Shown: in pieces, positions 8,037-17,286 of the stretch
Layout of the letters: every line of letters begins with the position of its first letter
How positions within the stretch are numbered: the stretch's first letter is position 1
NCBI GenBank assembly: GCA_003605085.1
Contig: QZKD01000028.1
Span: 1 to 64,000 of the forward strand
Reading direction: 5' to 3'
DNA: 64,000 nt
From: Acholeplasma sp.
GTDB taxonomy: Bacteria > Bacillota_I > Bacilli_A > Acholeplasmatales > Acholeplasmataceae
Position numbers and translations under genes: made by a program
The notes under the pieces: generated by a model
Told to the model about the DNA's origin: nothing
The model's input: the letters and a program-made list of their open reading frames with translations, nothing else
Databases searched by the model: none

Positions 8037-9906
8037 CGAACAACAAAACAAACAGCCACAAGTCCGTCCTCAAGGTGGAGGTCATGGTCCTGGTGGACGC
8101 ATGATGATGACGGGAGAAAAACCAAAATCAGCGAAAAAAGCATTAAGACAGCTCATTGCGTATATCAAACCTTATCGAATTCAATTTATTATCATGATCA
8201 TCTTTTCGATGCTTGCTGCTGCATTTTCCATCATTGGACCGAAACAATTAGGGAAAATCACTACTGAAATTCAAAAAGGCATTGGGTATAATCCTCTTTC
8301 AGGAAGCTTTATTTTAGATATCAATTTTGATGTCATCTTTCAGATAGTCTATCTTTTAATCGCACTATATGTCTTAAGTTTAATCTTCAACCTTATTCAA
8401 GGTGTTCTTGTCAGCCGAATGACACAAAGGATTACCAAACAACTCCGTAAAGATCTTTATACCAAAATGGAAAAACTCCCCTTGAAGTATTTCGATCAAC
8501 ATCCTCATGGAGATACGCTCTCACGTATGACCAACGATATCGATACGATTGGTCAAGCATTAAACTCCTCAGTCGCTCAACTTTTCTCATCGTTTACCTT
8601 ATTGATTGGGGTTCTTATCATGATGCTAACCATCTCAGGATGGCTCACATTAGTAGCCATCATCTTCTTACCCATCACTACGGTTCTTATGGGACTGATT
8701 ATGAAAAAAGCACGTGGTTTCTTCAGACGTCAACAGAGTACATTAGGTAAGCTGAACGGTCATATTGAAGAGTCATTTACCAATCAACAAGTCATTAAGA
8801 CCTATCAAGCAGAAGATGCGTTTATGCAAACATTCGATGAATTCAATCAAGATCTCTATGAATCTTCATGGAAATCACAGTTTATTTCAGGTCTTATGAT
8901 GCCACTCACGGGGTTTGTTGCCAATCTATCCTATGTAGCTGTTTCTGTGGTCGGTGGTATTTTAGCAGTCGGTGGATCACTATTTATTGGAGATATTCAA
9001 TCCATGCTCATGTACGTACGTACGTTCTCACAACCCCTAGGCACCATTGCTCAAAGTTTAACCATGACACAGACTGCTTTAGCAGCATCTGAACGTGTCT
9101 TTGAATTCTTAAATGAATCTGAGATGAGTGTTGAATCTAAAACAGTTGAACTCGATCACGTCAAAGGCGAAGTCGAATTCAATCACGTCCGTTTCGGCTA
9201 TGTTGAAAATAAAGAAATCATTCATGACTTTAATCTTCATGTCAAACCCGGTCAAAAGATCGCGATTGTCGGACCTACAGGTGCTGGAAAAACAACGCTT
9301 GTGAATCTCCTTATGCGTTTTTATGAACTGAATGGTGGATATATAGCAGTGGATCATGTGAAAACAACGGATCTTACTCGACATCAAGTTCATGAGCTCT
9401 TTGGAATGGTATTACAAGACACATGGCTATTTAAAGGAACCATTCAAGAAAACTTGATGTATGGGAATCCAAATGCAACCATGGATGATGTGATCGAAGC
9501 CTGCAAAGCCGCTAACATCCATCACTTTATCAAGAGTTTACCTCTCGGATATGAGATGGTACTCGATGAAAATGCAAGTATTTCTCAAGGACAAAAGCAG
9601 CTCTTAACCATTGCACGCGCGATGATTGCCAATGCACCGATGCTCATCTTAGATGAAGCCACATCTTCAGTGGATGTGAGAACTGAACTACTCATTCAAG
9701 AAGCCATGGATCGCTTAATGAAAGGAAGAACAACCTTTGTTATCGCGCACCGACTCTCCACCATTAAGAATGCAGATAACATCTTAGTCTTAAATGAAGG
9801 GAATATTATCGAAACCGGAACCCATGATGCTTTACTTGAAAAGAAAGGATTTTATGCGGACTTATACAATAGCCAGTTCGAGTTTACTATAGAGGAAGCC
9901 TTATGA
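8029..9906 (+). CDS. Heterodimeric ABC exporter, subunit with catalytic Glu
   Basis: A half-transporter of 625 residues. A Gly/Met-rich N-terminal tail of about 35 residues precedes six membrane segments and an ATPase domain. Walker A is GPTGAGKTT and Walker B is MLILDEATSSVD with the catalytic Glu, but the signature is the variant ISQGQKQL. A catalytic Glu here, with an imperfect signature, complements the upstream subunit, whose pattern is the reverse. This is the classic asymmetric heterodimer. It overlaps its partner by 8 bases and the MarR gene by 4 bases, so all three are translated together. Confidence 0.9.
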   Translation: MSNEQQNKQPQVRPQGGGHGPGGRMMMTGEKPKSAKKALRQLIAYIKPYRIQFIIMIIFSMLAAAFSIIGPKQLGKITTEIQKGIGYNPLSGSFILDINFDVIFQIVYLLIALYVLSLIFNLIQGVLVSRMTQRITKQLRKDLYTKMEKLPLKYFDQHPHGDTLSRMTNDIDTIGQALNSSVAQLFSSFTLLIGVLIMMLTISGWLTLVAIIFLPITTVLMGLIMKKARGFFRRQQSTLGKLNGHIEESFTNQQVIKTYQAEDAFMQTFDEFNQDLYESSWKSQFISGLMMPLTGFVANLSYVAVSVVGGILAVGGSLFIGDIQSMLMYVRTFSQPLGTIAQSLTMTQTALAASERVFEFLNESEMSVESKTVELDHVKGEVEFNHVRFGYVENKEIIHDFNLHVKPGQKIAIVGPTGAGKTTLVNLLMRFYELNGGYIAVDHVKTTDLTRHQVHELFGMVLQDTWLFKGTIQENLMYGNPNATMDDVIEACKAANIHHFIKSLPLGYEMVLDENASISQGQKQLLTIARAMIANAPMLILDEATSSVDVRTELLIQEAMDRLMKGRTTFVIAHRLSTIKNADNILVLNEGNIIETGTHDALLEKKGFYADLYNSQFEFTIEEAL

Positions 9907-10322
9907 ATCAAGACATGAATTTTCTTCCCATCTTGTTTGCCACATTGCATAAGCGTATGATGGACTATCATCAACAGGTCTTGAGTAAATACGGTTTAGC
10001 AAAAATCCATATGCCTTATCTCATGATCTTATTTGAACATCCAGAAGGTATGACACAAAAAGAAATGACGGAAAAACTCTTTTTGGATAAAGCCCATGCA
10101 TCTAGAGCATTAAAAGACTTAATTCATTTAGGATTTGTCAGAAAAGATGAAGAGGGCACCTATAAAAATAAGTATTATATTCTTGATATAGGCAAAACAT
10201 TGATTCAAGAATCACGAAGTGAGGGATTGCGTTTACGCGAAAAACTTGCTTCGGTATTAACGAAAGATGAAATTGAACAATTTCGCCATATTTCGAATAA
10301 AATCATGTCCATCTTTGAGTAA
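9903..10322 (+). CDS. MarR-family transcriptional regulator
   Basis: A 139-residue winged-helix protein of the MarR length and plan. A helical N-terminus is followed by GMTQKEMTEKLFLDKAHASR (helix-turn-helix, about residues 50-70) and the wing KDEEGTYKNKYYILDIGK. It overlaps the preceding ABC gene by ATGA. As the last gene of the exporter operon it probably represses it, releasing DNA on binding an export substrate. The palindrome at 6214-6229 is the obvious candidate site. The ligand is unknown. Confidence 0.85.
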   Translation: MNQDMNFLPILFATLHKRMMDYHQQVLSKYGLAKIHMPYLMILFEHPEGMTQKEMTEKLFLDKAHASRALKDLIHLGFVRKDEEGTYKNKYYILDIGKTLIQESRSEGLRLREKLASVLTKDEIEQFRHISNKIMSIFE

Positions 10323-10326
10323 ATCT

Positions 10327-10362
10327 AAACGTGTAGAATTTTCAAAAATTTTACACGTTTTT
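10327..10362 (+). terminator. Intrinsic terminator of the ABC-MarR operon
   Basis: AAACGTGTA pairs with TACACGTTT around an AT-rich inner stem (AATTTT/AAAATT), followed by a T tail. Confidence 0.8.
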
Positions 10363-10380
10363 GCTTGACTTTTGACATCG

Positions 10381-10394
10381 ATAAAACGTTTTCA
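10381..10394. promoter_or_regulatory. cre-like site upstream of pyk
   Basis: ATAAAACGTTTTCA matches the cre consensus at 12 of 14 and differs from the pfp/pfkA site (1821-1834) at one base. It lies just upstream of the pyk -35. In Bacillus, CcpA sites in such a position activate rather than repress. Function is inferred. Confidence 0.4.
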
Positions 10395-10406
10395 AAAGAG
10401 GGAACA

Positions 10407-10435
10407 CTGACGCATTTTTTGTATTATGATATAAT
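10407..10435 (+). promoter_or_regulatory. pyk promoter
   Basis: CTGACG (10407-10412) and TATAAT (10430-10435) lie 17 bases apart, and TGA precedes the -10 (extended -10). The pyk ATG is at 10480. Confidence 0.7.
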
Positions 10436-10479
10436 ACACTAGGGCAAAGTCGGTATTTGCTCACAGGAGTGTTTAATCC

Positions 10480-11835
10480 ATGCGTAAAACAAAAATTGTC
10501 GGCACCGTTGGTCCGGCATCTGAAGATAAAGCAACTTTGCGTCAAATTATGCTTTCAGGCGTCAACGTGATTAGAAATAACTATTCACATGGTGATCATG
10601 AGGAGCATATTAAACGATTTCATTTAGTCCATGAACTCAATAAAGAACTGGGAACTTATGTAGGTACCTTGATGGACACCAAAGGTCCAGAAATTCGTAC
10701 GCATCGTTTCAAAAATGGACAAGCCTATATTCATCAAGGACAAACCGTTCTCATCAGTATGGAACAGGTTTTAGGTGATGAAAATAAGTTTTCAATCAAT
10801 TATCCTAATCTTTTTAATGATATCGAGATTGGCAAGACGATTCTTATCGATGATGGTTATTTAGCACTTTTGGTGATCGATAAAAATCATGAAACAAGAG
10901 AACTCGTGACACTTGCTAAAAACAATCACCTTGTGCGCGATAAACGTGGTGTCAATGTTCCCAACACCATCTTAAATATGCCTTTTTTGTCACCTCAAGA
11001 CATCGATGATATCAAATTTGCATGTCATCATGATTACGACTATATCGCAGCTTCATTTACACGAAGAAAAGAAGATGTTTATGCCATCCGTGAATTACTT
11101 AAACAAGAAGGAAAAGAATACATCAGCATTATCGCAAAGATTGAAAATCAAGAAGGTATCAACAATATAGACGAAATCATCGACGCTGCAGATGGTATTA
11201 TGGTCGCTCGTGGCGATTTAGGTGTCGAAGTATTTGCAGAAGATTTACCTCAAATGCAAAAATCGATGGTCCATAAATGCCAGCAAAAAGGGAAACTGGT
11301 CATCGTGGCGACACAAATGCTTGAATCGATGCAAAAGAACCCTCGTCCCACAAGAGCTGAAGTCTCAGATGTTGCCAATGCAGTCTATGATGGTACGGAT
11401 GCGACCATGCTTTCTGGTGAAATGGCACAAGGAAATTATCCTTTGGAATCCGTTGAGTTTATGGCTAAAATCAGTGAAAAAGCTGAAATGAATGTCAATC
11501 ATCGTCGATTTGCCGATCACGCACTATTTGAAGGGGATAACCTCTTAGATGCCATCTCATTTGCCGCCGTCCAGGCAGCGATGAATTACAATGTTAAGAC
11601 AATTATTGCCTATGGCTACAAAGCTACAGATAATTTATCTAAATACCGGTCCATCGCACCGATCATCGGTGTCGTCGACTCTTACCATAAAGCTACATCA
11701 TTATCCCTATATTACGGGGTCTTTCCTGTCACCTCCATTGAGGAGTTAGAAAGAAAATTAAAGATGTTTGGTGTGGTCAAAGGGGACACGATACTCGTAG
11801 TTCGAAAATATCACATCGAATTTATTAACTACTAA
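10480..11835 (+). CDS. pyk: Pyruvate kinase
   Basis: Converts phosphoenolpyruvate + ADP to pyruvate + ATP in the cytosol. The 451 residues cover the A/B/C domains but not the extra C-terminal PEP-utiliser domain seen in Bacillus. MRKTKIVGTVGPAS starts the barrel. MDTKGPEIR begins the B domain, and IIAKIENQEG contains the catalytic Lys. MVARGDLGVE binds Mg. The usual RLNFSHG motif reads RNNYSHG, a mild variation that keeps the key Arg, Asn, Ser and His. It has its own promoter and terminator. With ppdK in the window, the cell has two routes for the PEP-pyruvate step. Confidence 0.95.
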   Translation: MRKTKIVGTVGPASEDKATLRQIMLSGVNVIRNNYSHGDHEEHIKRFHLVHELNKELGTYVGTLMDTKGPEIRTHRFKNGQAYIHQGQTVLISMEQVLGDENKFSINYPNLFNDIEIGKTILIDDGYLALLVIDKNHETRELVTLAKNNHLVRDKRGVNVPNTILNMPFLSPQDIDDIKFACHHDYDYIAASFTRRKEDVYAIRELLKQEGKEYISIIAKIENQEGINNIDEIIDAADGIMVARGDLGVEVFAEDLPQMQKSMVHKCQQKGKLVIVATQMLESMQKNPRPTRAEVSDVANAVYDGTDATMLSGEMAQGNYPLESVEFMAKISEKAEMNVNHRRFADHALFEGDNLLDAISFAAVQAAMNYNVKTIIAYGYKATDNLSKYRSIAPIIGVVDSYHKATSLSLYYGVFPVTSIEELERKLKMFGVVKGDTILVVRKYHIEFINY

Positions 11836-11858
11836 TGATGAATGAAGCGACATGCATG

Positions 11859-11882
11859 AAGCATCATTTGTGATGCTTTTTT
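11859..11882 (+). terminator. Intrinsic terminator after pyk
   Basis: AAGCATCA-TTTG-TGATGCTT forms a perfect 8-bp stem with a four-base loop and a T tail. Confidence 0.88.
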
Positions 11883-11948
11883 CATGAAGAGATAGATTTA
11901 CGTGTCAAGATAAAGTAAAATGAAACTGAACGTTCTAAGGAGGACATT

Positions 11949-13652
11949 ATGACGGTTGCACTAGTTGGATTAGGTAACAATCTCATGTATGTCTTTGGTG
12001 GACTCGCACTCTTCTTGTTTGGTATTAATTTGATGAGTGATTCCCTCAAGGCAGCAGCAGGAACAAAACTAAAAACGATCATTGAAAAAAGCACGAATAC
12101 ACCCCTTAAAGGAATTTTGGTAGGTCTTTTGTTGACCATGCTTATTCAATCATCATCAGGAACAACAGCCCTTACGATTGGGTTATTGCGTGCGGGTTTA
12201 ATGACACTCCCTCAATCCGTAGGGATTATCATGGGTGCGAATATCGGAACCACAGTCACTGCATTTATTATTGGTTTACCGATTGCTAAATTTGGATATA
12301 TTTTCCTAGGTGTTGGTGTGATTATGACCTTTATTGGACGTAAGCGTGTCCATCACATAGGTGGTGTATTAGCGGGTTTAGGAATGCTATTCGTCGGTCT
12401 TGAAGTCATGAGTTCGGGTTTAAAGCCTCTAGCAAGTACACCTGAAGCTGAACAGATGTTTCAGACATTCTCACAAAATTGGTTCTTAGGAACAGTTTTT
12501 GGTACCATTTTCACCGCTATCGTACAATCCTCGTCAGCTGCAATTGGGATTTTAGAAAAACTATATGCGTTAAACGCTGAAGGTATCGAAACGATTACCT
12601 TAAGTGGCGCGATTCCTATTTTATTAGGTGCGAATATTGGGACTACAATTACTGCGTTTCTCGCGTCCATTGGCGGAAATACCGAAAGCAAGCGAGCAGC
12701 ATTTATTCATGTTCTTTTTAATGTTTTAATGACCGTTGTTTTCTTGATTCTTCTTGTTCCTTATCGGACATTTATTATATGGTTTGAAGCACGATTCCTA
12801 ACGAGATATTCGATGTTATCGATCGCATTTGCCCATGCGTTCCAAAATACAGCAATGACGGTTATACTTTTCTTCTTTATTAAACAGATGATCACTGCGG
12901 CGAAATTTGTCGTTAAAGACAAAACAGTTAAACATTTACCGGTTGAAATATTCGATGAAAAATTGATCAATGAATCCCCAACACTTGCCTTGGAAGTAGC
13001 TAAACGCGGTATTCTTTCCATGGGTGCAGTGATCCAAGAATACTTTGATATTGTTAAATCGTATTCATTCAAGGAAGATATGAAACTGGTTGAGGAAGGG
13101 TATACGCATGAAATGATCACAGATACTTATGATCAAAAATTGCATGACTACTTAATTAAAATCTCGATGGCGGGTCTTGAAATGTCTGATTCGGCGAAAT
13201 TATCTCGCGATCTCGATACGATTAAAGATTTTGAAAGAATTGGAGATCACTTAACCAATGTGCTAGAGTTCTTCCAAGAGCGTTATGCAGAATCACAAAT
13301 GCTTTCTGAAGAAGGAAAACTAGATTTAACTCAGATGTATGCTGTTTTAGGACAGATGCTCAAAGATACCCTTGAAAGCTTTAAGAATCAAGACATTGAA
13401 CTGGCAAAACAAGTCGTCAAGACAGAAGACTTTGTCGATGAACTCGAAGAAAAATTTAGATATCGTTACATCGAACGATTAAAGAATCAACAGATTACAT
13501 TTGTTAAGGCTGCGAATTTTGCTGATATTTTAGCCAACCTAGAGCGTATCGGTGACCATTTGATGAATATCGTATCCTCAGTGATTGAACCCATGTACGT
13601 CCCGCAAAGCATTATTGTACCTAAACCACACGAAGTCGATATCGATGTTTAA
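11949..13652 (+). CDS. Na/Pi cotransporter family protein with PhoU-like tail
   Basis: A 567-residue membrane protein of the NptA/YjbB type. Two inverted transport repeats carry QSSSGTT and QSSSAAIG, each followed by a GANIGTT motif. This is the diagnostic duplication of sodium-phosphate symporters. From about residue 340 onward the protein is soluble and helical, with two PhoU-like repeats (KDFERIGDHLTN and NLERIGDHLMN), which bind metal clusters in PhoU. It starts at ATG 11949 after AAGGAGGAC. It probably imports or exports phosphate with sodium. uvrB follows 16 bases on and may be co-transcribed. Confidence 0.9.
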   Translation: MTVALVGLGNNLMYVFGGLALFLFGINLMSDSLKAAAGTKLKTIIEKSTNTPLKGILVGLLLTMLIQSSSGTTALTIGLLRAGLMTLPQSVGIIMGANIGTTVTAFIIGLPIAKFGYIFLGVGVIMTFIGRKRVHHIGGVLAGLGMLFVGLEVMSSGLKPLASTPEAEQMFQTFSQNWFLGTVFGTIFTAIVQSSSAAIGILEKLYALNAEGIETITLSGAIPILLGANIGTTITAFLASIGGNTESKRAAFIHVLFNVLMTVVFLILLVPYRTFIIWFEARFLTRYSMLSIAFAHAFQNTAMTVILFFFIKQMITAAKFVVKDKTVKHLPVEIFDEKLINESPTLALEVAKRGILSMGAVIQEYFDIVKSYSFKEDMKLVEEGYTHEMITDTYDQKLHDYLIKISMAGLEMSDSAKLSRDLDTIKDFERIGDHLTNVLEFFQERYAESQMLSEEGKLDLTQMYAVLGQMLKDTLESFKNQDIELAKQVVKTEDFVDELEEKFRYRYIERLKNQQITFVKAANFADILANLERIGDHLMNIVSSVIEPMYVPQSIIVPKPHEVDIDV

Positions 13653-13668
13653 GAAAGGACGTGGTTAA

Positions 13669-15624
13669 ATGTTTGAACTCAAAGCACCATTTACCCCCAA
13701 AGGAGATCAGATCAAAGCGATTGAAACCTTGAAGAACAACATTCAGCAAGGTGTCAGAGAACAAGTCTTACTAGGGGCGACAGGTACAGGGAAAACATAC
13801 ACCATTGCCAATATCATTCAGAATTTACAAAAAAAGACCTTAATTCTCGCTCCGAATAAGACCTTAGCAGGTCAGCTTTATGGCGAGCTCAAGGCCTTTT
13901 TTCCCCATAATCATGTTGAATACTTTATTTCGTATTATGATTACTATCAACCGGAAGCCTATGTCGTATCTACCGATACCTATATCGAAAAAGATTCATC
14001 CATTAATGATGAAATCGATGAGATGAGACATGCAGCAACCGCATCTTTACTCGGAAGTGATGATGTAATCGTCGTCGCTTCAGTTTCCTGTATTTACGGA
14101 ATCGGAGATCCTGATGACTACAAGAACTCGATGATCTTTTTAAGAGCAGGTGAGGATTATGGAAGAGATAAACTTATCAATAAACTCGTCGAACTCACCT
14201 ATCAAAGAAATGATATCGATTTTCATCGAGGAACATTCCGTGTACGCGGAGACTCGGTAGAAGTTATCCCTGCCTATGAACGTGCTCAAGGGATAAGAAT
14301 TTCATTTTTTGGTGATGAAGTGGAAGAGATCAAGCGATTTGATGTGCTTACCGGACAAGCGATTGAACAGATGTCATATATCACCATCTTTCCTGCAACA
14401 CACTTCATGACCAACAAAGATAAAGTAGAAGAATCTATTCGTAGAATCAAAAACGAACTCCAAGAACAAATCGCCTATTTCAAGGGTGAAAACTTGTTGC
14501 TAGAAGCCCAGCGTATTGAACAGAGAACCAAATATGATATGGAAATGCTTGAAGAAATTGGTATGTGTAGTGGAATTGAAAACTATTCTAGGCATTTATC
14601 TCTTCGTGAAGCAGGTGAAACGCCTGCGACATTAATTGATTTCTTTGGTGATGATTTCTTGATGATTATTGATGAATCTCATGTCACAATCCCCCAAGTC
14701 AGAGGTATGTATTTTGGCGACCGTTCAAGAAAGACAACGCTCGTCGATCATGGATTTAGATTACCATCTGCACTGGATAATCGTCCCTTACAATTCGATG
14801 AATTTGAAAGAAAACTAGATAAAGTGATCTATCTTTCAGCAACCCCCGGAGCCTATGAACTGGGTAAAGGGATTCCTGTCGTCGAACAGATCATTCGCCC
14901 AACCTATCTTTTGGATCCTGAAATCGAAGTAAGACCCACCAAAGGACAGATGGATGATCTCTATTTTGAAATAAAGAAGCGTGTTTTAGCCGGAGAACGT
15001 GTGCTTGTTACGACACTGACCATTCGGATGTCTGAAGATTTAACCGCATATTTTAAACAATTAGGCATGAAGGTCGCCTATCTTCATAGTGAAATTAAGT
15101 CCTTGGAGAGAATTACCATTCTTCGTGATCTTCGCATGGGTAAATACGACTGTTTAATTGGGATTAACCTATTAAGAGAAGGACTCGATCTACCCGAAGT
15201 CTCACTGGTTGCCATATTGGATGCTGACAAACAAGGATTCTTACGCAGTGAGAGAAGTCTCATCCAAACGATTGGACGCGCCGCGAGAAATCAAAACGGG
15301 AAAGTCATTATGTATGCTGATCAAATGTCTGATGCGATGGATTTTGCAATCAAGGAAACCAACCGCAGACGTCAACTACAACTCAATTTTAACCTTGAAA
15401 ATGATGTGGTTCCTGTCTCCATTCAAAAAGAGATTCGCGATAAGATCTCAATTCGTGAAGATATCATTGAAGAACCCAAAGACTATCAGAAATTAACTAA
15501 GAAAGATAAAGAAAAGATGATTAGAGAATTTGAAAACGAAATGAAACTAGCGGCGAAGAATTTAAACTTTGAACGCGCTGCAGAACTTCGTGACCTCATC
15601 TTTGAATTGAGAGCAGATGAATAA
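13669..15624 (+). CDS. uvrB: Excinuclease ABC subunit B
   Basis: The damage-verifying helicase-like subunit of nucleotide excision repair, in the cytosol with UvrA and UvrC. It has 651 residues, the family norm. Walker A is [10 protein letters not shown] near residue 40. The beta-hairpin region [11 protein letters not shown] inserts behind the lesion. DEXX-type IIDESHV and helicase motif VI with QTIGRAARN are present. A C-terminal UVR domain (about 615-650, [12 protein letters not shown]) contacts UvrC. ATG at 13669 has AAGGACG upstream. It overlaps the next gene by 8 bases. uvrA and uvrC are not in this window. Confidence 0.97.
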   Translation: MFELKAPFTPKGDQIKAIETLKNNIQQGVREQVLLGATGTGKTYTIANIIQNLQKKTLILAPNKTLAGQLYGELKAFFPHNHVEYFISYYDYYQPEAYVVSTDTYIEKDSSINDEIDEMRHAATASLLGSDDVIVVASVSCIYGIGDPDDYKNSMIFLRAGEDYGRDKLINKLVELTYQRNDIDFHRGTFRVRGDSVEVIPAYERAQGIRISFFGDEVEEIKRFDVLTGQAIEQMSYITIFPATHFMTNKDKVEESIRRIKNELQEQIAYFKGENLLLEAQRIEQRTKYDMEMLEEIGMCSGIENYSRHLSLREAGETPATLIDFFGDDFLMIIDESHVTIPQVRGMYFGDRSRKTTLVDHGFRLPSALDNRPLQFDEFERKLDKVIYLSATPGAYELGKGIPVVEQIIRPTYLLDPEIEVRPTKGQMDDLYFEIKKRVLAGERVLVTTLTIRMSEDLTAYFKQLGMKVAYLHSEIKSLERITILRDLRMGKYDCLIGINLLREGLDLPEVSLVAILDADKQGFLRSERSLIQTIGRAARNQNGKVIMYADQMSDAMDFAIKETNRRRQLQLNFNLENDVVPVSIQKEIRDKISIREDIIEEPKDYQKLTKKDKEKMIREFENEMKLAAKNLNFERAAELRDLIFELRADE

Positions 15625-16237
15625 AATGACTGATCTAGTAAGTTTAAGAAAAACGATTGAAGAAGATTATGCGCGAAAGGTTAACTCCTTTCGCCTTTTA
15701 CCTATCACTGGAAAAGACATTTTGGTCGGTGACTCCATCATAGCTTTTATGCTTATGAAAAAATATGGTTTCGAATCATGGATCAATATGGGGATTGCTG
15801 GAGATACAACGACCGGTGTCATGGAAAGATTAGATGCAGTCATTAGACAAAAACCGAAAAAGGTGATTGTATCGGTTGGGTCCAATGATTTAGTCTTAAC
15901 GAATCATAGCTTAGAAGAAATTGCGTATCATTTAAGAGACATCATGATTATTTTAAAGTCACATGATATTGACGTCTATTATCTTTTGGTCACTCCGATT
16001 TGTTCTTCATGTGAACATGCGAATCATTTATATATTGCAAATAGAACGAATGAAATGATATATCAACTCAATCAAATCATTAAACACACACTTTTAAATA
16101 CAGATATCATCGACACCTATACACCTTTAACAAACACACATAATGAGCTTGATTCTAGATATAGTAAAGATGGAATTCATTTAAATGACTTAGGATATCA
16201 AATATTTACGCAAACCATCCATGATGCCTTGAGATAA
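15617..16237 (+). CDS. SGNH/GDSL-family hydrolase
   Basis: A 206-residue esterase/acyl-hydrolase fold. Block I is VGDSIIAF with the nucleophilic Ser. Block II Gly is in NMGIAGDTT, and block III is VGSNDLV with the oxyanion Asn. Block V is KDGIHLND with the catalytic Asp and His. There is no signal peptide, so it is probably cytosolic. The substrate is unknown. It overlaps uvrB by 8 bases, so the two are translationally coupled, though no functional link is evident. ATG at 15626 is an alternative start. Confidence 0.82.
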   Translation: MNKMTDLVSLRKTIEEDYARKVNSFRLLPITGKDILVGDSIIAFMLMKKYGFESWINMGIAGDTTTGVMERLDAVIRQKPKKVIVSVGSNDLVLTNHSLEEIAYHLRDIMIILKSHDIDVYYLLVTPICSSCEHANHLYIANRTNEMIYQLNQIIKHTLLNTDIIDTYTPLTNTHNELDSRYSKDGIHLNDLGYQIFTQTIHDALR

Positions 16238-16286
16238 CATCCCAACTGTGTTACCATAAAGACATTGAAGTCATATGGAGGGAACT

Positions 16287-17195
16287 ATGAAAATCGAGAG
16301 AATGGCAAGTCTTTTGGGCATGAAAGAAACCCAAGGTGTTTTTGAAGGTGCTTATTATGGGTATACGTTTCATTTAATTCATTATTATACGGATGCGATT
16401 ACTAAAATTTTAGCTTTACAGTTTGTTTTTGATCATCAGTTAACCAAAGATGAATTTAAAGCGATCAGTAAAGCTCATGGAGCACCCATCGCACGTCTTG
16501 AATCTGTAGCACTTAATCAAAATGCAGTGGTTTTACCTATGTTATATAAGTCTACAAAACCTGAAAAAATTGAGGCATATATGACGAAGATTACAGCTGC
16601 TATGAGTGCTTTAGATTTAAAAAACCTGATTCACTGTCCTTTCTGTGGAAACGAGGATACCGATGCGAAACGTGTGGTTAAAGGCTCTTTAGTACACGTC
16701 CATGAACAATGTGCCAAAGATTTCTATGAAAAAATTATTGAACGAGTTGAAGCAGAAGAAAAATCTGTTGCCAATCTACCTAAAAGTTTGCTTTTTGCTT
16801 TATTTGGTGCAGTGGTTGGATTAATCCCCACTTTCATCTCAGCTTTATTCTTTAACTATATGCTCGCCATCCTTTATGCACTTATTCCACTTGGGGCATT
16901 TTATGGATTCAAAAAAGGTGGAGCGGCAAAAAATGGTTATGTGCCTTATCTTATTGCGGGTATCTCACTCGTTGTATCGTTACTCTTTATCGTTTGGTTA
17001 TATAACACAGGTGCTGCCGGTTTAGGCATGACATTTTCTGAAATGCTTGAAGTACCAGAAAATCGAACTGAATTCTTTGGTGATCTTGGGACTAGTGCCT
17101 TATTTACGGGTATTGGAGTTCTCATCGTCTGGAAAAATATGTCAAAACAAACCAATGCACAACTGAAAAAAGATTTATCTGGCTTAAAAAAATAG
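16287..17195 (+). CDS. Membrane protein with a zinc-ribbon-like Cys motif, unknown function
   Basis: A 302-residue protein. The first 115 residues are soluble. A CPFCGN motif with a further HVHEQC follows around residues 118-145 and suggests a metal site. Residues 165 to about 285 contain four membrane segments, and the C-terminus is basic. It starts at ATG 16287, 4-5 bases after GGAGGGAA; an in-frame ATG at 16275 lies inside that ribosome site. It is followed by a strong terminator. I do not recognise the family. Confidence 0.7.
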   Translation: MKIERMASLLGMKETQGVFEGAYYGYTFHLIHYYTDAITKILALQFVFDHQLTKDEFKAISKAHGAPIARLESVALNQNAVVLPMLYKSTKPEKIEAYMTKITAAMSALDLKNLIHCPFCGNEDTDAKRVVKGSLVHVHEQCAKDFYEKIIERVEAEEKSVANLPKSLLFALFGAVVGLIPTFISALFFNYMLAILYALIPLGAFYGFKKGGAAKNGYVPYLIAGISLVVSLLFIVWLYNTGAAGLGMTFSEMLEVPENRTEFFGDLGTSALFTGIGVLIVWKNMSKQTNAQLKKDLSGLKK

Positions 17196-17200
17196 TATTT

Positions 17201-17225
17201 GACCACCTTTTGGTGGTCTTTTCTT
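17201..17225 (+). terminator. Intrinsic terminator
   Basis: GACCACC-TTTT-GGTGGTC with a TTTTCTTT tail, six bases past the stop of the preceding gene. Confidence 0.87.
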
Positions 17226-17286
17226 TGTATCATCTAGCCAAAGAAAAATGATCATTTATGATAAGATAGTTATGGAGTTGATGAAC

